NCBI GenBank assembly: GCA_010645155.1
Contig: JAAGOF010000233.1
Location: 98,551 to 162,550 of the forward strand
Reading direction: 5' to 3'
Length of the DNA: 64,000 nt
Source: Tigriopus japonicus
Lineage: Eukaryota; Arthropoda; Copepoda; Harpacticoida; Harpacticidae
The translations under genes and the position numbers were made by a program. Shown piece after piece: positions 27,401 through 38,247 of this stretch (positions are counted from its first letter, which is position 1; each line of letters opens with the position of its first letter). A model generated the notes under the pieces. The model saw nothing but the letters and a program-made list of their open reading frames with translations, ran no database searches and had not been told where the DNA came from.

Positions 27401-30400
27401 TCGTTGGAAGGTGCTCATGCTTTTGATCTCAATCTGAGGAGAACCATTGGAATATCGTGGAGAGTTCAAGCTCTAGTAAATCACTAACAACAACAAGACA
27501 ATTGAATCACCTTCACTTCTCGTCAGGTCTTTCTCGTGGGCACGAAGCCGTGAAAGGCAACAACAATATTTGCCGTTAGGATTTCGCTTCCGGAAGTGCT
27601 CCGAGTTTACGTGGAGAGTAGGCCGAATTTGAATTTGTTCCGGTCATAAATTTTGGATCTCTCATTCCACACAATTGACAACTCATTCGGGCCTACGCGC
27701 TAACAAGAGAGAGAGAGAGATGGTCTCCATCTTTGGTATCAAAAATTAGCCCCACGAACCATCCTGCTTATGAAGATTCATGGGCGAGATGAGATTCCAT
27801 CTCGGTGGCACCGCCATAAACAATAAAAAGAAAAAAGACACAAAGCCAAAAAAGGTGCTCACAAACCACGACATTGGCCTGAAGACGAAGGAAGAGGACG
27901 AAGGGGACCATAAAAATAGATAGAAGACAAACTAGGCCTGCAGAACCACTGGTTAGGAAAAATATTCCGAGAAAAGAGGCCTTTATTTGAATGGGAACAA
28001 AGGAAGTTCAGGTGGAATAATCATTAATCTGAACTCGAAAATCTCTTTTGTGCTGACCGTGTGTTCTGTACAGAACACACGATATGGTGGTAGAACTTAA
28101 GACGAGACACAAAAAGCGCTTCTCCTGGAAAGAAGAAAGAAATGAGAGCCAGAGATTTATCGTTATTTAACGTTAGATGAGCTTCTTTTTGCGGGGCCTA
28201 ATGCATTCCATGGCTTATTCGATTCATTTGTTTCATCTCTTTTCATGTCTTTTGTTTTTGCCAAAAATAAAGGTGGCATTCATTCCTTGGTGCCTTAAAA
28301 TTAGAAAACCACCAAGGCTTTTAATGACAAATTGCATTCGGTTTGACCACCATTAGTCCGATTCATTGTTTTAACTTGTCACAAAATAAGCCTCGCCAAA
28401 TCAGGTTGTTCACTACCGATTGTCGGAGACTTCAATGCTTCGGTCCCAGTGCTAGTATTTCTGATCAGATTATACCATTCCCAAGGAAAGCAACATTAAT
28501 TACCGTTGACCAATTATTTACAGTGCCAGAAGCGCCTTTTTTACTGCAAACACACAGACACAACACCGTCTGTCGCTAAAAAGTTACCTCATAAGTCACA
28601 TTTAGCTCGCTCCAAAATGAGCATAACGATCCCGTTCCAAATACTTTGACCACCAAAATTGTTCCGACGTGTCTCATTGTCTCGAATGAAACGCCTTTTT
28701 GTCTCGAATCAACGGGATTGGTGAGGAATGGTTATTCCCAGAGCACTGAATCAATAGGTAGTAAAAGTCGGGTCGATTGATACGTCAGTGAGAAAGAACT
28801 CTCTCGATCGGATTAGGGGAAGGTTTCAAGATTGTCACGGTTGCCTTTCCACAACAATTCTTGTCCATTTCATGGCTAATAAACCACCCCGGAGGCCGAG
28901 AATCGAGTGAGCTTGCTTGGTCGTTAATAGCTTCCAGGCAAGGAAACTTTCGGTTTGAAAACAACTTTCCATGAGCGATTATTTACGTTCTATGTTTGTG
29001 GAGAGTTTCCTTATTCTGTGTAGGTAGGTGTACTACGAAGAAATGACAAAACGCTAGTTTCATCATGCCGACATTTCTTTGGATAAGAAGTAAAACTGAT
29101 ATGGCATGTCTCACAACTTCATTGCGGTCAAGCGGTATGTTTATGATTCATTAAATTTTGCTTCATTGGGATTTGGCTGAGGGGAGAGTTTGCCCCCTTA
29201 TTTACTGCCCTCTTTCTCTGTGCTCGTGAACATTTTGGTTGGGGGAGAGCACACATTTTGTCTGTTCAAATTCGGGAAAATGACGTTTGATTTCCGACAG
29301 AGGTGTACGCCCCCTTTGGCCAATCCTCCCTCCGACTGAGGTGTTTTTTCATGCTTCTTGCCTCAGAGTGGTGGCCAAAGACACATTCGCCCCTCTCTTT
29401 CTCTTTCTTGTGCATCTGAGTCCATTTGACAACAGCAAGAAACACTTCGGCCTCCTTTATGGCTTGGTTTCCGTAGTGATAATTGCATGATCTGACCAAT
29501 AAACAGTTATACGACTACAAATTGCCAGCTGGAAACCGAAGCAAACTCTTGGCAAAACAACCACGAGCCAATTAAAGAGAAGAAATCATGGTTTCAACAC
29601 TAATTGAAGTAGTTTGTGTAACTATGACTATCATCAGATGAAGGTTCGAAGGTTTTGAGTTACGTACGGTTTTCTTGGTTGGCAGATTGGTGACATTTTC
29701 CAGTGTGCCAAACAGTTCATGCCTTTCTCACTCTTCTGCATTCAAAAAAAAATGACCCAATGTCAGGTTTTATTGCAATCAACACAAAAATGCTTCGCCA
29801 ACGGGGGAAACTAAACTTTTTTTAAAACAATACGGCGGAGATTACCCTGGTTGGCCAATTATTTCATTTTTTATCGCAAGATGGCTGGAGATGCTTGTCG
29901 ATGGTAATTGCTTTCTCAGGCCAACAGTCCTTTGGCTATAATTTGCAAAGGTCGCGAGTTTCATGAAGAGAGAGCGGAAACTCCAAATTTTCTTCCCCAC
30001 CTCTTCTCTTCTGTTTGTGGTACCTAGTATGGTTAGTGCAAATGAAAATGTTTTCTTGTAGAATGGTTTTTGGGGAGATAATGAAATACCATTGCCACAG
30101 ACTGATGCGTGCCTATCCAAAAAACATAGTATTATTTGGTTGTGTGTGTGTGAGGGGGAGGGTTTGCATGGGAATGAATGGTGCCATTTAGGGGCTTATT
30201 TTAGACCATTCTCTGACCTCATCAACCCGAATTACGGAGAAAATACTTGCAGATCTGCAGCACGCACGCCACCCAGTCGTCATTTCTCCATTTGTTGTAC
30301 ATCTCTCCATATTCTCTCGTCACTAAGTGGAAATGCATCTCGCTACGTATTTGGACATTCTTAGCGAAATGAACGCCATAACCTTATTCGATTTGCCCAT

Positions 30401-32788
30401 TGCTCGAAACAAAATTTGAAATAGTCAGAGAGTTGACGGTGGCCAAATCGATGACATGCCATTCGTTCATGATGTCAATGGATGCGGTAGTTGTGCAAAA
30501 ATTGACTGCCCTCGACTTTTCTCATCTAAGAATCTAGCTTTTGGATGGGAGAAACTCCCAAAAAAGACGCGAGACCAGTTAAAGAAAAGAAAACGCTCGC
30601 ATGATTCTTGACTTTGCTGCAACAATCATGATGATTTTGATGATTGATCTTTGTCGACAAAAGTGGAAGGACTGACCCAGTCCCACACTTGCTACGGGAA
30701 CAATGCTCCCAGATGCTTTCGTTACCTCAAGTCATCTAAATGCCATAAAAGATAAGAACGACTTATCAGCACAAGGGCTTTTTCAATCGAGAAGCCAAGG
30801 TTTTGGTTTGTGAAACTGGCAAACAACAGAACACATTTCTCTACACTTTAATCGTAATTGGAATTAGAAGTCCAATCTGTTGTTTGCTCAAGTAATTGAT
30901 AAAAAGGGGCAAACCATTGAAAATCCCAATGCAATCAGAGGGAATTTTTTTTTTCTGAGCATTGGTGCCAAATAAAAGTGCCAAGCACTTACCACCAAAA
31001 CAGACCCGTTATGTGATTGTGGGATTTAAAAAAAATGAATTCAAGTTGACTAACTCTCTCGCTTTTAGTAGAAGTACCATTGAGAGCCTGACTTCAGAAT
31101 TAGAATGCTTTGTTTTACAGATCCGCCATGTTCAACACCGAAAGTGGCGAATGCAGCTTGATGGATCAGGATCGTCATACGTTGGCTGGCTCTCCATCCT
31201 TCAATCCGTTGGAAAAGATTGACTACATGGAAATCAATTGTGCCATTAGTGACCCCAAAAAACTGTGCTTATACGATGAGGTCAAAGGAAAGATTCTCAA
31301 GACTGTCGATATGGTCTACCAAGGCATGGCCTCCAAAGAGGACTGCGAGGATATTTGCAATAACGCCCCATTTCGTTGCCACTCCTACGACTTTAATGAC
31401 ACGGGTGACAATGTGTGCAGGTATGTACTGAAAGACTTCAAATAAAACCATCACGGTGGTTCAACAAAAACATCAATGTTTCTTCAAGGTTGAGCCATCA
31501 CTCGGCGCATTCTTTGACTCAAATTGAAGAGCCCTACTTGGCCATTGAGGAGGCCACCACCTATGAGCTGATTTCCTGCTACAACGTGACCATTTCCTGT
31601 CATTCCGGTGACATGACAGCCAACATCCAAACCTCAGCCTTGTTCAACGGCAAAATCTATGCCAAGAGTAGTCCTGTCAATTGCGTGGTGGACGTGAGCA
31701 ATTCTTTGAATTTCTCTATCACGATGGCCTACAATGACTTGGAATGCGGCGTGGAACGAGAAGGACCCGGCATGTACACCAACGAGGTCATTGTGCAACA
31801 TCACGATCGGATCGTCACATCCGACGACCTCGGACTCGACCTGACTTGCCAATACGACTTGACCAATAAATCCGTTTCAAACACCGTGGACTTGGCCATC
31901 ACGGGAGAGATCACTCCGTCATTGTATGAGGAGGCCGTGGTGGATTCTCCCAATGTCATCATGCGAGTGGAGGATGCTAGTGGAGCTGATACCAAGACAG
32001 CTGTTGTGGGTGATCCTCTCAACTTGGTGTTTGAGATTCTGGACGAAGATTCGCCTTACGAGATCTTTGTGCGTGACCTCGTGGCCATGGACGGTGCCAC
32101 AGACACTGAATTGCTTCTGATTGACGAAAGGGGTTGCCCAGCCGATCCCACCATTATGAGTGAACTCCGAAAAAGCGCTCTTACCCCCAAGATGTTGTTG
32201 TCCAACTTTGACGCCTTCCGCTTCCCAACCTCACAAGTGGTTCAATTCAGAGCCTTAGTTACCCCTTGCATGCCCACGTGCGAGCCCGTTCAGTGCGAGG
32301 TTCTCGATTATACGGGACAAAACCGTGGAGTTGAGTCGTACGGACGCAAGAAGCGCTGGTTGTCAGCTATCGAGGACACTTTCCACTCTCGTCGGAGACG
32401 AAATACGCCCGAGAGCGACGAAGTGCTCGTGGTTCAGACTATTCAGATCTTGGACAAGCTCGGCAAGCAACGCCAACGCCAACGAAGCAATCCCAATCAG
32501 GAGAAGTTCCCTCAGTACAATGCCACTTTTGGCGGAGATCTCTTTGGACAGATCGAAGTTGACTCCTCGGCTTGTGTAAACCCTGAACAGGCCGAGTCCA
32601 CTTTGTTGGCCGGAGGTTTGGTGTTCCTGGTGTTGCAGATCCTGATTTTGCTTTTCTGCACGTTGCTTTGGAAGCGCAAACGCAACCTTCAAGCCAAAGA
32701 AATTATGCTTCCATCGCCACCCGGTTCGTCCACAGCTGACAGTTTGTCATACATTTACGAATCAAGCATTCCACGACGCTTCCACTGA
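24458..32788 (+). CDS. PAN and zona-pellucida domain membrane protein (neyo/nyobe/morpheyus-like)
   Basis: Likely an apical extracellular-matrix protein that shapes cuticle, as the fly PAN-ZP genes neo, nyo and mey do. Coding exons: 24458-24815, 26342-26546, 31121-31420 and 31489-32788; phases agree at every junction and give 720 residues. Residues 1-30 form a signal peptide (core LFVLWALVASLSVV), followed by a Pro/Thr linker. Three Cys-rich PAN/apple-like modules follow: about 52-120, 130-190 (TIYVQKTCLP, CQELCLGEKEFECR) and 225-290 (CLYDEV, DCEDICN). A ZP module spans about 314-565, starting near SCYNVTISC. Furin-type sites RKKR (about 572) and SRRRR (about 588) lie after it, then a transmembrane helix near 660-683 and a short basic tail. 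This is the usual layout of a secreted-then-cleaved ZP protein. The ATG sits immediately after a CTCGCAG acceptor, so an upstream non-coding exon is likely. Intron 2 is 4.6 kb. Assigning one of the three fly paralogs is not possible from sequence alone. Confidence 0.92.
24816..26341 (+). other. Intron 1 of the PAN/ZP gene
   Basis: Bounded by GTAAGT and CACTTAG. I see no other gene or mobile element in it. Confidence 0.8.
26547..31120 (+). other. Intron 2 of the PAN/ZP gene
   Basis: A 4574-bp intron bounded by GTAAGT and TTTTACAG. It contains short GA runs (near 27710) and a perfect 24-bp palindrome at 28058-28081. No nested gene was recognised on either strand. Confidence 0.8.
28058..28081. 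repeat. Perfect 24-bp palindrome
   Basis: Two 12-nt arms (CGTGTGTTCTGT and its exact complement) meet at a central GTAC with no spacer. The arms include TGTTCT and AGAACA half-sites, but facing opposite to the steroid-receptor consensus. Any protein binding is speculative. Confidence 0.8.
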
Positions 32789-33479
32789 GATCTTTTTCAT
32801 TAGGAACGATTTCTTCCAAGTGACACCCACTGTCTGGCACTCTGTATGGTTACCAAAGAAGGCCAAAAAACATCAACAACAACAACAACAACCACACGTG
32901 TGATATGCCATTACCCAAACCATTTCTCTGCCTTATTTTTACATATCAAAGAATTCCCTCGGGACTCACCCGACAAAAGTGACAAATGTTTTTTGTTCAT
33001 CTAGGAATTTCCCATATGATTTTTCACTTTTTTTAATTGGAGTTTTTTTCCCCTGGTGGTGGTTTCATCGTTTAAAATCCGACAATCCCCGCTCAATTTG
33101 GAGCTTTGGAATCATGGGTCGAAATGGCAAAAGGGACCTATTTGTTATTCTTGACTGGTTTGGCATTACTTAAATCTGATCTGTGTACACCCCCCTCAGC
33201 AATTTCGCGAACCAAAAAAATCTCTTATGTTTCATCCCCTCCTTTGAAGGCAAACCCACGTCGTCATTTTTAGTAAGCATTGCAATGCCACGAGCTAGCT
33301 TTCAAAGAAGAAGAGCCTTGAAGTGGCCAATATTCGAAGTGTCCGTTCACGATCGACAATCCCGTAATTTTGATATGCATTATTTCTGTCAACAAGGATT
33401 TCTTCGTAAATGAAGGTCCCAAATCATGTACAATAATTACATAGAATAAATAAATCCAAAAACCCCTGTCATTTGAAAC
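32789..33479. other. 3' region of the PAN/ZP gene
   Basis: Probable 3' UTR and intergenic sequence with an (AAC)n run near 32873-32890 and overlapping polyadenylation hexamers at 33445 and 33449. No gene seen. Confidence 0.5.
33445..33454 (+). terminator. Candidate polyadenylation signals of the PAN/ZP gene
   Basis: Two overlapping AATAAA hexamers occur about 660 bp after the stop codon. They are assigned by position only. Confidence 0.35.
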
Positions 33480-36013
33480 TAAATCTGTGTCGCCATTGTA
33501 TAATTCTTGGTATCCAGAATGTTCAAACCTCGAACGTCTTCAAGACGAGGATAGAAGCACCCCCAAGGGAGGCGTAGATATCCTCACATTGAAGGGAGTT
33601 TCAACAAGGGGTATAAACCAGAAGTCAATTACCACTTTTAGGTCAAGGTTGGGTCACCCTGAACAGCTTACCAAACTTGGCACGAATTTTTCTCTTCCGA
33701 GAATTTTCATCAAAAACCACCAAATCCAACCCAACCCCGGCCTGAATTCGTCTTGAACATGATGAGAAGCCCACCGAGGGGCAAGGGAGGGGGTCATAAG
33801 ATCACGACCTTATTCCCAAAAAATACCCCCAACCCACCGTCCGAGTAGTGCGTTGGCAAACTCGCCGACTCTAACGTGGAAAAAGCCCGTACACTTCTAA
33901 CTGTCGATGATATCCGCCCGATATCACCTGCAACTGGAGAGATGGATGTGGGCACACCCAGCATGGATGTACCTACAACCCCCCAAGAAAGCGAGGCAAG
34001 GCCGAGTGTCGTTCCAACGAGTGGTTCCGACCAGGAAATGATAGTACTTTCCCTTAAATCCTACGCGGAGAGCCTCCAAGAATCAGCATCGGTGACCAAA
34101 ACACCCAGGATCCGACGTGGAGAAGTGCGGCTGGAAGATGAGGACTTTATCACGAATCTTATGTCCCACGCAACAACTTCAATTCCACCACCCATTCTTG
34201 TTGTTACCACGCCTGGAGAACACAACAAGACCCCAAAGCCTCATCAATCTGAGGACGAGGCCCAACGGAACAACGAGTGGAGCAAAATTGGCAAACGGGT
34301 GCGGGTCGTTTCGGGAACAAACGATTCATCCGCAAAACGTGCTTCACCATCAAATCAATTCAACACAAACGAAACCAAAATGTCATCTAAGAGGGGATTC
34401 CTGGTTGGTGGGACCAGGGTTAACTCCGCCTCCGAGCCAAAAAATGAGGCTTGGGCTGGCGGGTCAACCAAGGTCACCGCCTCGGGATCCCAAAAGGCTC
34501 CTATGGAAGAGCAATTTCCATATCTGTTAAGAGTATTTTCCGGCAGGGTTGCCCAAGAGCCCTTGTCATATGAGGACTGGATCGAGGTTGAGGCATCCCT
34601 CTCCGTCCAAATCACAAGGATGGCAATCCAAAAGGGCCTAGTAGACCCCCAAAACTGCACTACTTTATTCACAAAGTACAATGCTGGCCATGGGGTTATA
34701 GTGTGCGAAAACGAGAAAAGCCAATCCTTCTTTAAGGAGGTTATCTCAAGGGCCTCTTTTGAAGGTAGACGATTTCGGGCACGGAACCTAACTGAGGAAA
34801 CTCCCCATATCTACTACATCCACGTCCCTGCAAAATGGAGGGAACTGTCGGACGAAGAGATCATTCAAGGGATCCTCACCTTTACTCCAGATCTTACCCC
34901 GGGAAAGATAGAGATTATGGAAGCGGATATAAAAAGAGACAACGGCGATAGCGATATAAAGGTTAATATAAACACGATTTTTATGACAACTCTTTACAGA
35001 CACCGAAGTGCCATTAACATTGTTACTGGAAATTTGGTTTTCTCCAAATACTCTCGGATTCTCACACCAAAACCAACATCCGGAGAGAAGAGACCCATCC
35101 AAAATAAAGATCTTGGAACGAAAAACAATGAAGATTGAAGATTCACATGAAGAAGCGACAAATGAGAAAAAAAATAAAAAACGAAACCGGGGACACCGGT
35201 CGCGATCAAGACGACCCCTCCCCATGGCTGAAAAGAGCTATGAGAGAAACCACGAGCAGATCAGAGTCAGTCGGGTGAAATATTGAAGAAAATGATGATA
35301 ATAAATCCTCCCAATTTTATATTTAAATGGCCAAGAAAATAACCTTTGACAAAGTAATAGTGTGGCAACTTAACTGCCACAAATCAAAAGCGTGTGGGTA
35401 TAACCTAACCATGGACTTTCCTGATCAGGATTCACCTCTAATTCTGTTAGGACAAGAACCGTGGAGTGGGTCCAAGTTCACCGGTGGCATCTCAGGCCAA
35501 GTATCTGGATTCTCTCTGGAAAAAGGAAAGGCATGCATAGTAGCGAGCAAAAGTCTTGAGCTGACCCTTGTAAAAGAATTATCCAGCCCAGATCTGATAG
35601 TATGTATACTAAAAATTATGAACAAAAACATCCTAATAGCCTCGGCTTATTGTGATATTCTCAAAAAAACAATCAGCTCAGAGCTGGAAGACCTTGCATC
35701 ATATGCCAACGAATCCAACACGATTCTCATTGTTGGCCTTGATCCCAACGCCCATTCAACTTTGTGGGGATCAAGAACGACGAACCCTAGAGGAGAAAAG
35801 TTTGAAGAATTTGTAATTACCTCTCACCTTCACCTCTTAAACAATGGACTTACTCCGACCTTTCAAGGAGGAATGGGTAGTAGCTTTATAGACATCACAC
35901 TGGTAACCCCAAATATCAAACACCAAATAACCAATTGGAAAGTCTGCGATGAGGAGTCATTTTCAGACCATAAAAAAGTGGAATTTATAATTTATTCAGC
36001 CCATCTTCTCCAC
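33480..36013 (+). mobile_element. LINE, 5' half only (ORF1 plus endonuclease)
   Basis: A non-LTR retrotransposon with two consecutive open frames, ORF1 (33942-35138) and an apurinic-type endonuclease (35327-36016). No reverse transcriptase follows. The second frame runs into the left inverted repeat of a fold-back element at 36014, which supplies its stop codon, and the other side of that element shows no LINE sequence. LINE copies usually lose their 5' end, so a copy keeping only the 5' half points to a later deletion. The 5' boundary is uncertain; the 33480 start is a guess placed after the upstream gene's polyadenylation signal. Confidence 0.8.
33942..35138 (+). CDS. LINE ORF1 protein
   Basis: Open frame of 398 codons from the first ATG; the frame is open a further 93 bp upstream, without an ATG, to a TAG. 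ORF1 proteins bind the element RNA and help target-primed reverse transcription. The N-terminal third is polar and disordered (many Pro, Thr, Ser and Glu). The C-terminal half, from about EEQFPYLLRVFSG onward, is folded-looking, with alternating hydrophobic residues and the phrase TTLFTKYNAGHGVIVCENEK. It resembles ORF1 proteins of arthropod LINEs (possibly the DUF4780 type), which is a memory-based impression. I see no CCHC zinc knuckle. The frame has no internal stop, so the copy is fairly young. Confidence 0.7.
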   Translation: MDVGTPSMDVPTTPQESEARPSVVPTSGSDQEMIVLSLKSYAESLQESASVTKTPRIRRGEVRLEDEDFITNLMSHATTSIPPPILVVTTPGEHNKTPKPHQSEDEAQRNNEWSKIGKRVRVVSGTNDSSAKRASPSNQFNTNETKMSSKRGFLVGGTRVNSASEPKNEAWAGGSTKVTASGSQKAPMEEQFPYLLRVFSGRVAQEPLSYEDWIEVEASLSVQITRMAIQKGLVDPQNCTTLFTKYNAGHGVIVCENEKSQSFFKEVISRASFEGRRFRARNLTEETPHIYYIHVPAKWRELSDEEIIQGILTFTPDLTPGKIEIMEADIKRDNGDSDIKVNINTIFMTTLYRHRSAINIVTGNLVFSKYSRILTPKPTSGEKRPIQNKDLGTKNNED

Positions 36014-36016
36014 TAG
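35327..36016 (+). CDS. LINE ORF2 endonuclease domain, truncated
   Basis: The 229 residues cover a complete apurinic-type (EEP-fold) endonuclease that nicks target DNA to prime reverse transcription. Motifs in order: the Asn motif WQLNCHKS near residue 14, catalytic Glu in GQEPW, the AYCD strand, the Asp/Asn pair in GLDPNAHSTLWGS, SFIDITLVT, and the final SDHKKVEF. In full-length elements a reverse transcriptase follows. Here the frame ends a few residues after the SDH motif, at a TAG that belongs to the inverted repeat of the next element. The protein would lack polymerase, so it cannot act alone. It looks closest to Jockey/R1-type elements, with low certainty on clade. Confidence 0.88.
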   Translation: MAKKITFDKVIVWQLNCHKSKACGYNLTMDFPDQDSPLILLGQEPWSGSKFTGGISGQVSGFSLEKGKACIVASKSLELTLVKELSSPDLIVCILKIMNKNILIASAYCDILKKTISSELEDLASYANESNTILIVGLDPNAHSTLWGSRTTNPRGEKFEEFVITSHLHLLNNGLTPTFQGGMGSSFIDITLVTPNIKHQITNWKVCDEESFSDHKKVEFIIYSAHLLH

Positions 36017-36255
36017 TGGTTCCAGGCTATGAACGTTTCTTAGCACCATTTTGTCTGCAGCAGTAGTTTTCATGACTGTGTTACTATCCTGGCTGGGGCA
36101 AGTGCCTGCACAAATAGCAAGAGCAAGAGAAGGTTGGCAGGAGAACAAGAGCTGGGAAGAAAGAGCCTGTGCATTGCAAGAGAAGGTAGGCAAGAGAGCA
36201 AGAGCAGGGGAAGAGCCTGTGCATTGGATTAGAAAGCTGTTTCAAGAGAAAATCA

Positions 36256-36374
36256 TAACTGAAGAGAATATCATAACTGAGGAGAACATCATATCTGAAG
36301 AGAACATCATAACTGAGGAGAACATCATAACTGAGGAGAACATCATAACTGAAGAGAACATTAGAACTGAAGAG
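36256..36374 (+). repeat. 18-bp tandem repeat (left arm)
   Basis: About six and a half units of ACTGAGGAGAACATCATA with small changes. In one frame each unit reads TEENII, which opens a 112-codon frame (36051-36389) that is probably meaningless. Confidence 0.9.
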
Positions 36375-36484
36375 AACCCAGTGACTTAGGAGTTAGTTTA
36401 GTTTAGTTTGATGTAGGTTAGTTCAGGTAAGTTTTGATAAATCTAGGTGAAATAACCTAAGCTAAGCAATGAGCTTGATATTTT

Positions 36485-36872
36485 CCCATTAGTTATGATG
36501 TTCTCTTCATTTATGAATGATGTTCTCTTCAGTTCTGAATGACATTCTCTTCATTTATGAATGATGTTCTCTTCAGTTATGAATGATGTTCTCTTCAGTT
36601 ATGAATGATGTTCTCTTCAGTTATGAATGATGTTCTCTTCAGTTATGAATGATGTTCTCTTCAGTTATGAATGATGTTCTCTTCAGTGATCAATGATGTT
36701 CTCTTCAGTGATCAATGATGTTCTCTTCAGTGATCAATGATGTTCTCTTCAGTGATCAATGATGTTCTCTTCAGTGATCAATGACGTTCTCTTCAGTGAT
36801 CAATGATGTTCTCTTCAGTTGTCAATGATGTTCTCTTCAGTTTTGAACTTATGATATTCTCTTCAGTTATGA
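36485..36872 (-). repeat. 22-bp tandem repeat (right arm)
   Basis: About 17 units of AATGATGTTCTCTTCAGTTATG. Two subtypes, with TTATG or TGATC between cores, each run in blocks, which shows that repeats expanded locally. It is the reverse complement of the left-arm unit plus 4 bp. Confidence 0.9.
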
Positions 36873-37215
36873 TTTTCTCTTGAAACAGCCATCTAATCCA
36901 ATGCACAGGCTCTTCCCCCGCTCTTGCTCTCTTGCCTACCCTTCTCTTGCTCTTGCTGTTTGTGCAGGCACTTGCCCCAGCCAGGATAGGAACACAGTTA
37001 TCAAAACTGCTGCTGCAGACAAAATGGTGCTAAGAAACGTTCATAGTTGGGGGCCAGAGTGAAAACACAGATCACATAATAGCTAAACCTCGCTTCGTGC
37101 GAGAAAAAATGTGGACAACCTTGCTTCATCAGCTGGAAGATAACACTACACCCTAAAAAGGTGGAAATATGGAATTTTTCAAAAACTTTGTTAAACCCTG
37201 TACAAACTCAACGTA

Positions 37216-38154
37216 AGGCTGGTCTACACATGAAACATTTTGGGCAGATTATTTGTCAAATATTCCGAAAATGTTTGATGTTTGCCAAATATCTCCTTTC
37301 TGTTGCTTCTACACGTGAACGTGCAGTTTGTCAAATATTTTTCCCCTTAGCCAAAGTGTTGCCCATTTTTTCAAATTGTTTCAAACTGGCACTGCCAAAT
37401 ACTGTTTGAAAACCAGTCACCTTTAGCAGAGTCCCGTAATTTAAAAAGTGAATTGTAAACTGCCACATATTGTCACTTTTCAACGACATTTTTTTCAATC
37501 TTGCTTTCTGCCCAAGACTTTTTCTTTCCTTCAGTGTCGTTTGATTTGGATGGAAAGTCTTACGCATAACGCCACGCTATGGACATTGATTGACAATATC
37601 TACTGTCATTTTCAGTCCTTTTCTTGTCCCCCAACCATTTTAAGACCTCTACTCTCCACTGGCATTTGGTGTTGTCGAGTTGGGTTTGGGTGAACATTGG
37701 CAGTCATAACTGCCACTTGGCAACGTTGTTACCTTGTAAACTCCTCCGAACCTGTCAGTTGACGCATTTGAGACGTGACTAGTCTATAACACTACCAACT
37801 GATTATCGATGACTTATGATGTTGTCCATTTCCGTGGATCCTTGCAATCTTTCACAAATGACGTTCAATTTTGGTGATCTTGATGCAAAAAGTTATAGAA
37901 TTATTGTTTTGTCCTTCAATCCATTAGTTTGAAACTTTTTACTTAACAATAATCGTTTCGTGATTGGACACCCTGCATGCATCGATGTGTATTTCGATTG
38001 TCGACGAGAAAAAGTTAGCCTAAGGACAAATAATTTTTCAACATGTTCAAAGTCAGAAATATTTGACAAACACAAAATAATATTTGCCATCAAGCTAATT
38101 TTGTCTTGGATTTGACCAAATATTTGCCGTTTTGTTTCACGTGTAGACCAGCCT
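37216..38154. mobile_element. Non-autonomous DNA transposon, possibly PIF/Harbinger-like
   Basis: Ends are AGGCTGGTCTACACATGAAACA and, inverted at the right, AGGCTGGTCTACACGTGAAACA. A 3-bp duplication GTA flanks both (37213-37215 and 38155-38157). Beneath the termini each arm repeats the word TTTGNCAAATATT several times in mirrored orientation, a pattern seen where transposase binds. A 3-bp duplication would fit PIF/Harbinger, but GTA is not its usual TWA, so the family is open. No transposase frame. Confidence 0.75.
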
Positions 38155-38247
38155 GTACCGTAGGTACTTTGTTCTTCACATGATCGAGAGTCGTTACATC
38201 CAAGCTTGCGGTTGCCCCGAGTGTAAATCCGTGGTAAAGGTAGGAGT

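Larger units (their letters stand above)
36014..37060. mobile_element. Fold-back transposon with inverted tandem-repeat arms
   Basis: About 240 bp at the left end (36014-36256) recurs in reverse complement at the right end (36868-37060). Both share CTATGAACGTTTCTTAGCAC, a TGTCTGCAGCAG word and a purine-rich AGAGCAAGAGCAGGGGAAGA stretch. Inside, the left arm carries an 18-bp tandem unit (ACTGAGGAGAACATCATA) and the right arm a 22-bp unit that contains the reverse complement of the same sequence. The whole element could therefore fold on itself. The left arm also has a roughly 60-bp internal duplication. The left end reads TAGTGG, fitting the hAT YARNG rule, but I find no matching target duplication. 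No transposase is present. Confidence 0.82.

Noticed and set aside
33487..33756. 89-codon frame ending in a QPNPG-like phrase, as in 2A-type peptides of some LINEs
   Set aside because: The essential final proline after NPG is leucine here, and the frame stops before ORF1, so there is no sign of ribosome-skipping function.
34117..34530. 137-codon frame overlapping LINE ORF1
   Set aside because: Lies in another frame of ORF1, whose own frame is longer and has sensible composition; a shadow.
36051..36389. 112-codon frame with repeated TEENII
   Set aside because: It is the translation of an 18-bp non-coding tandem repeat inside a fold-back element.
36485..36872. Regular 22-bp repeats that superficially resemble a CRISPR array
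   Set aside because: The units are contiguous with no unique spacers, lie in an intron-bearing eukaryotic genome, and mirror the array in the other arm of a fold-back element.
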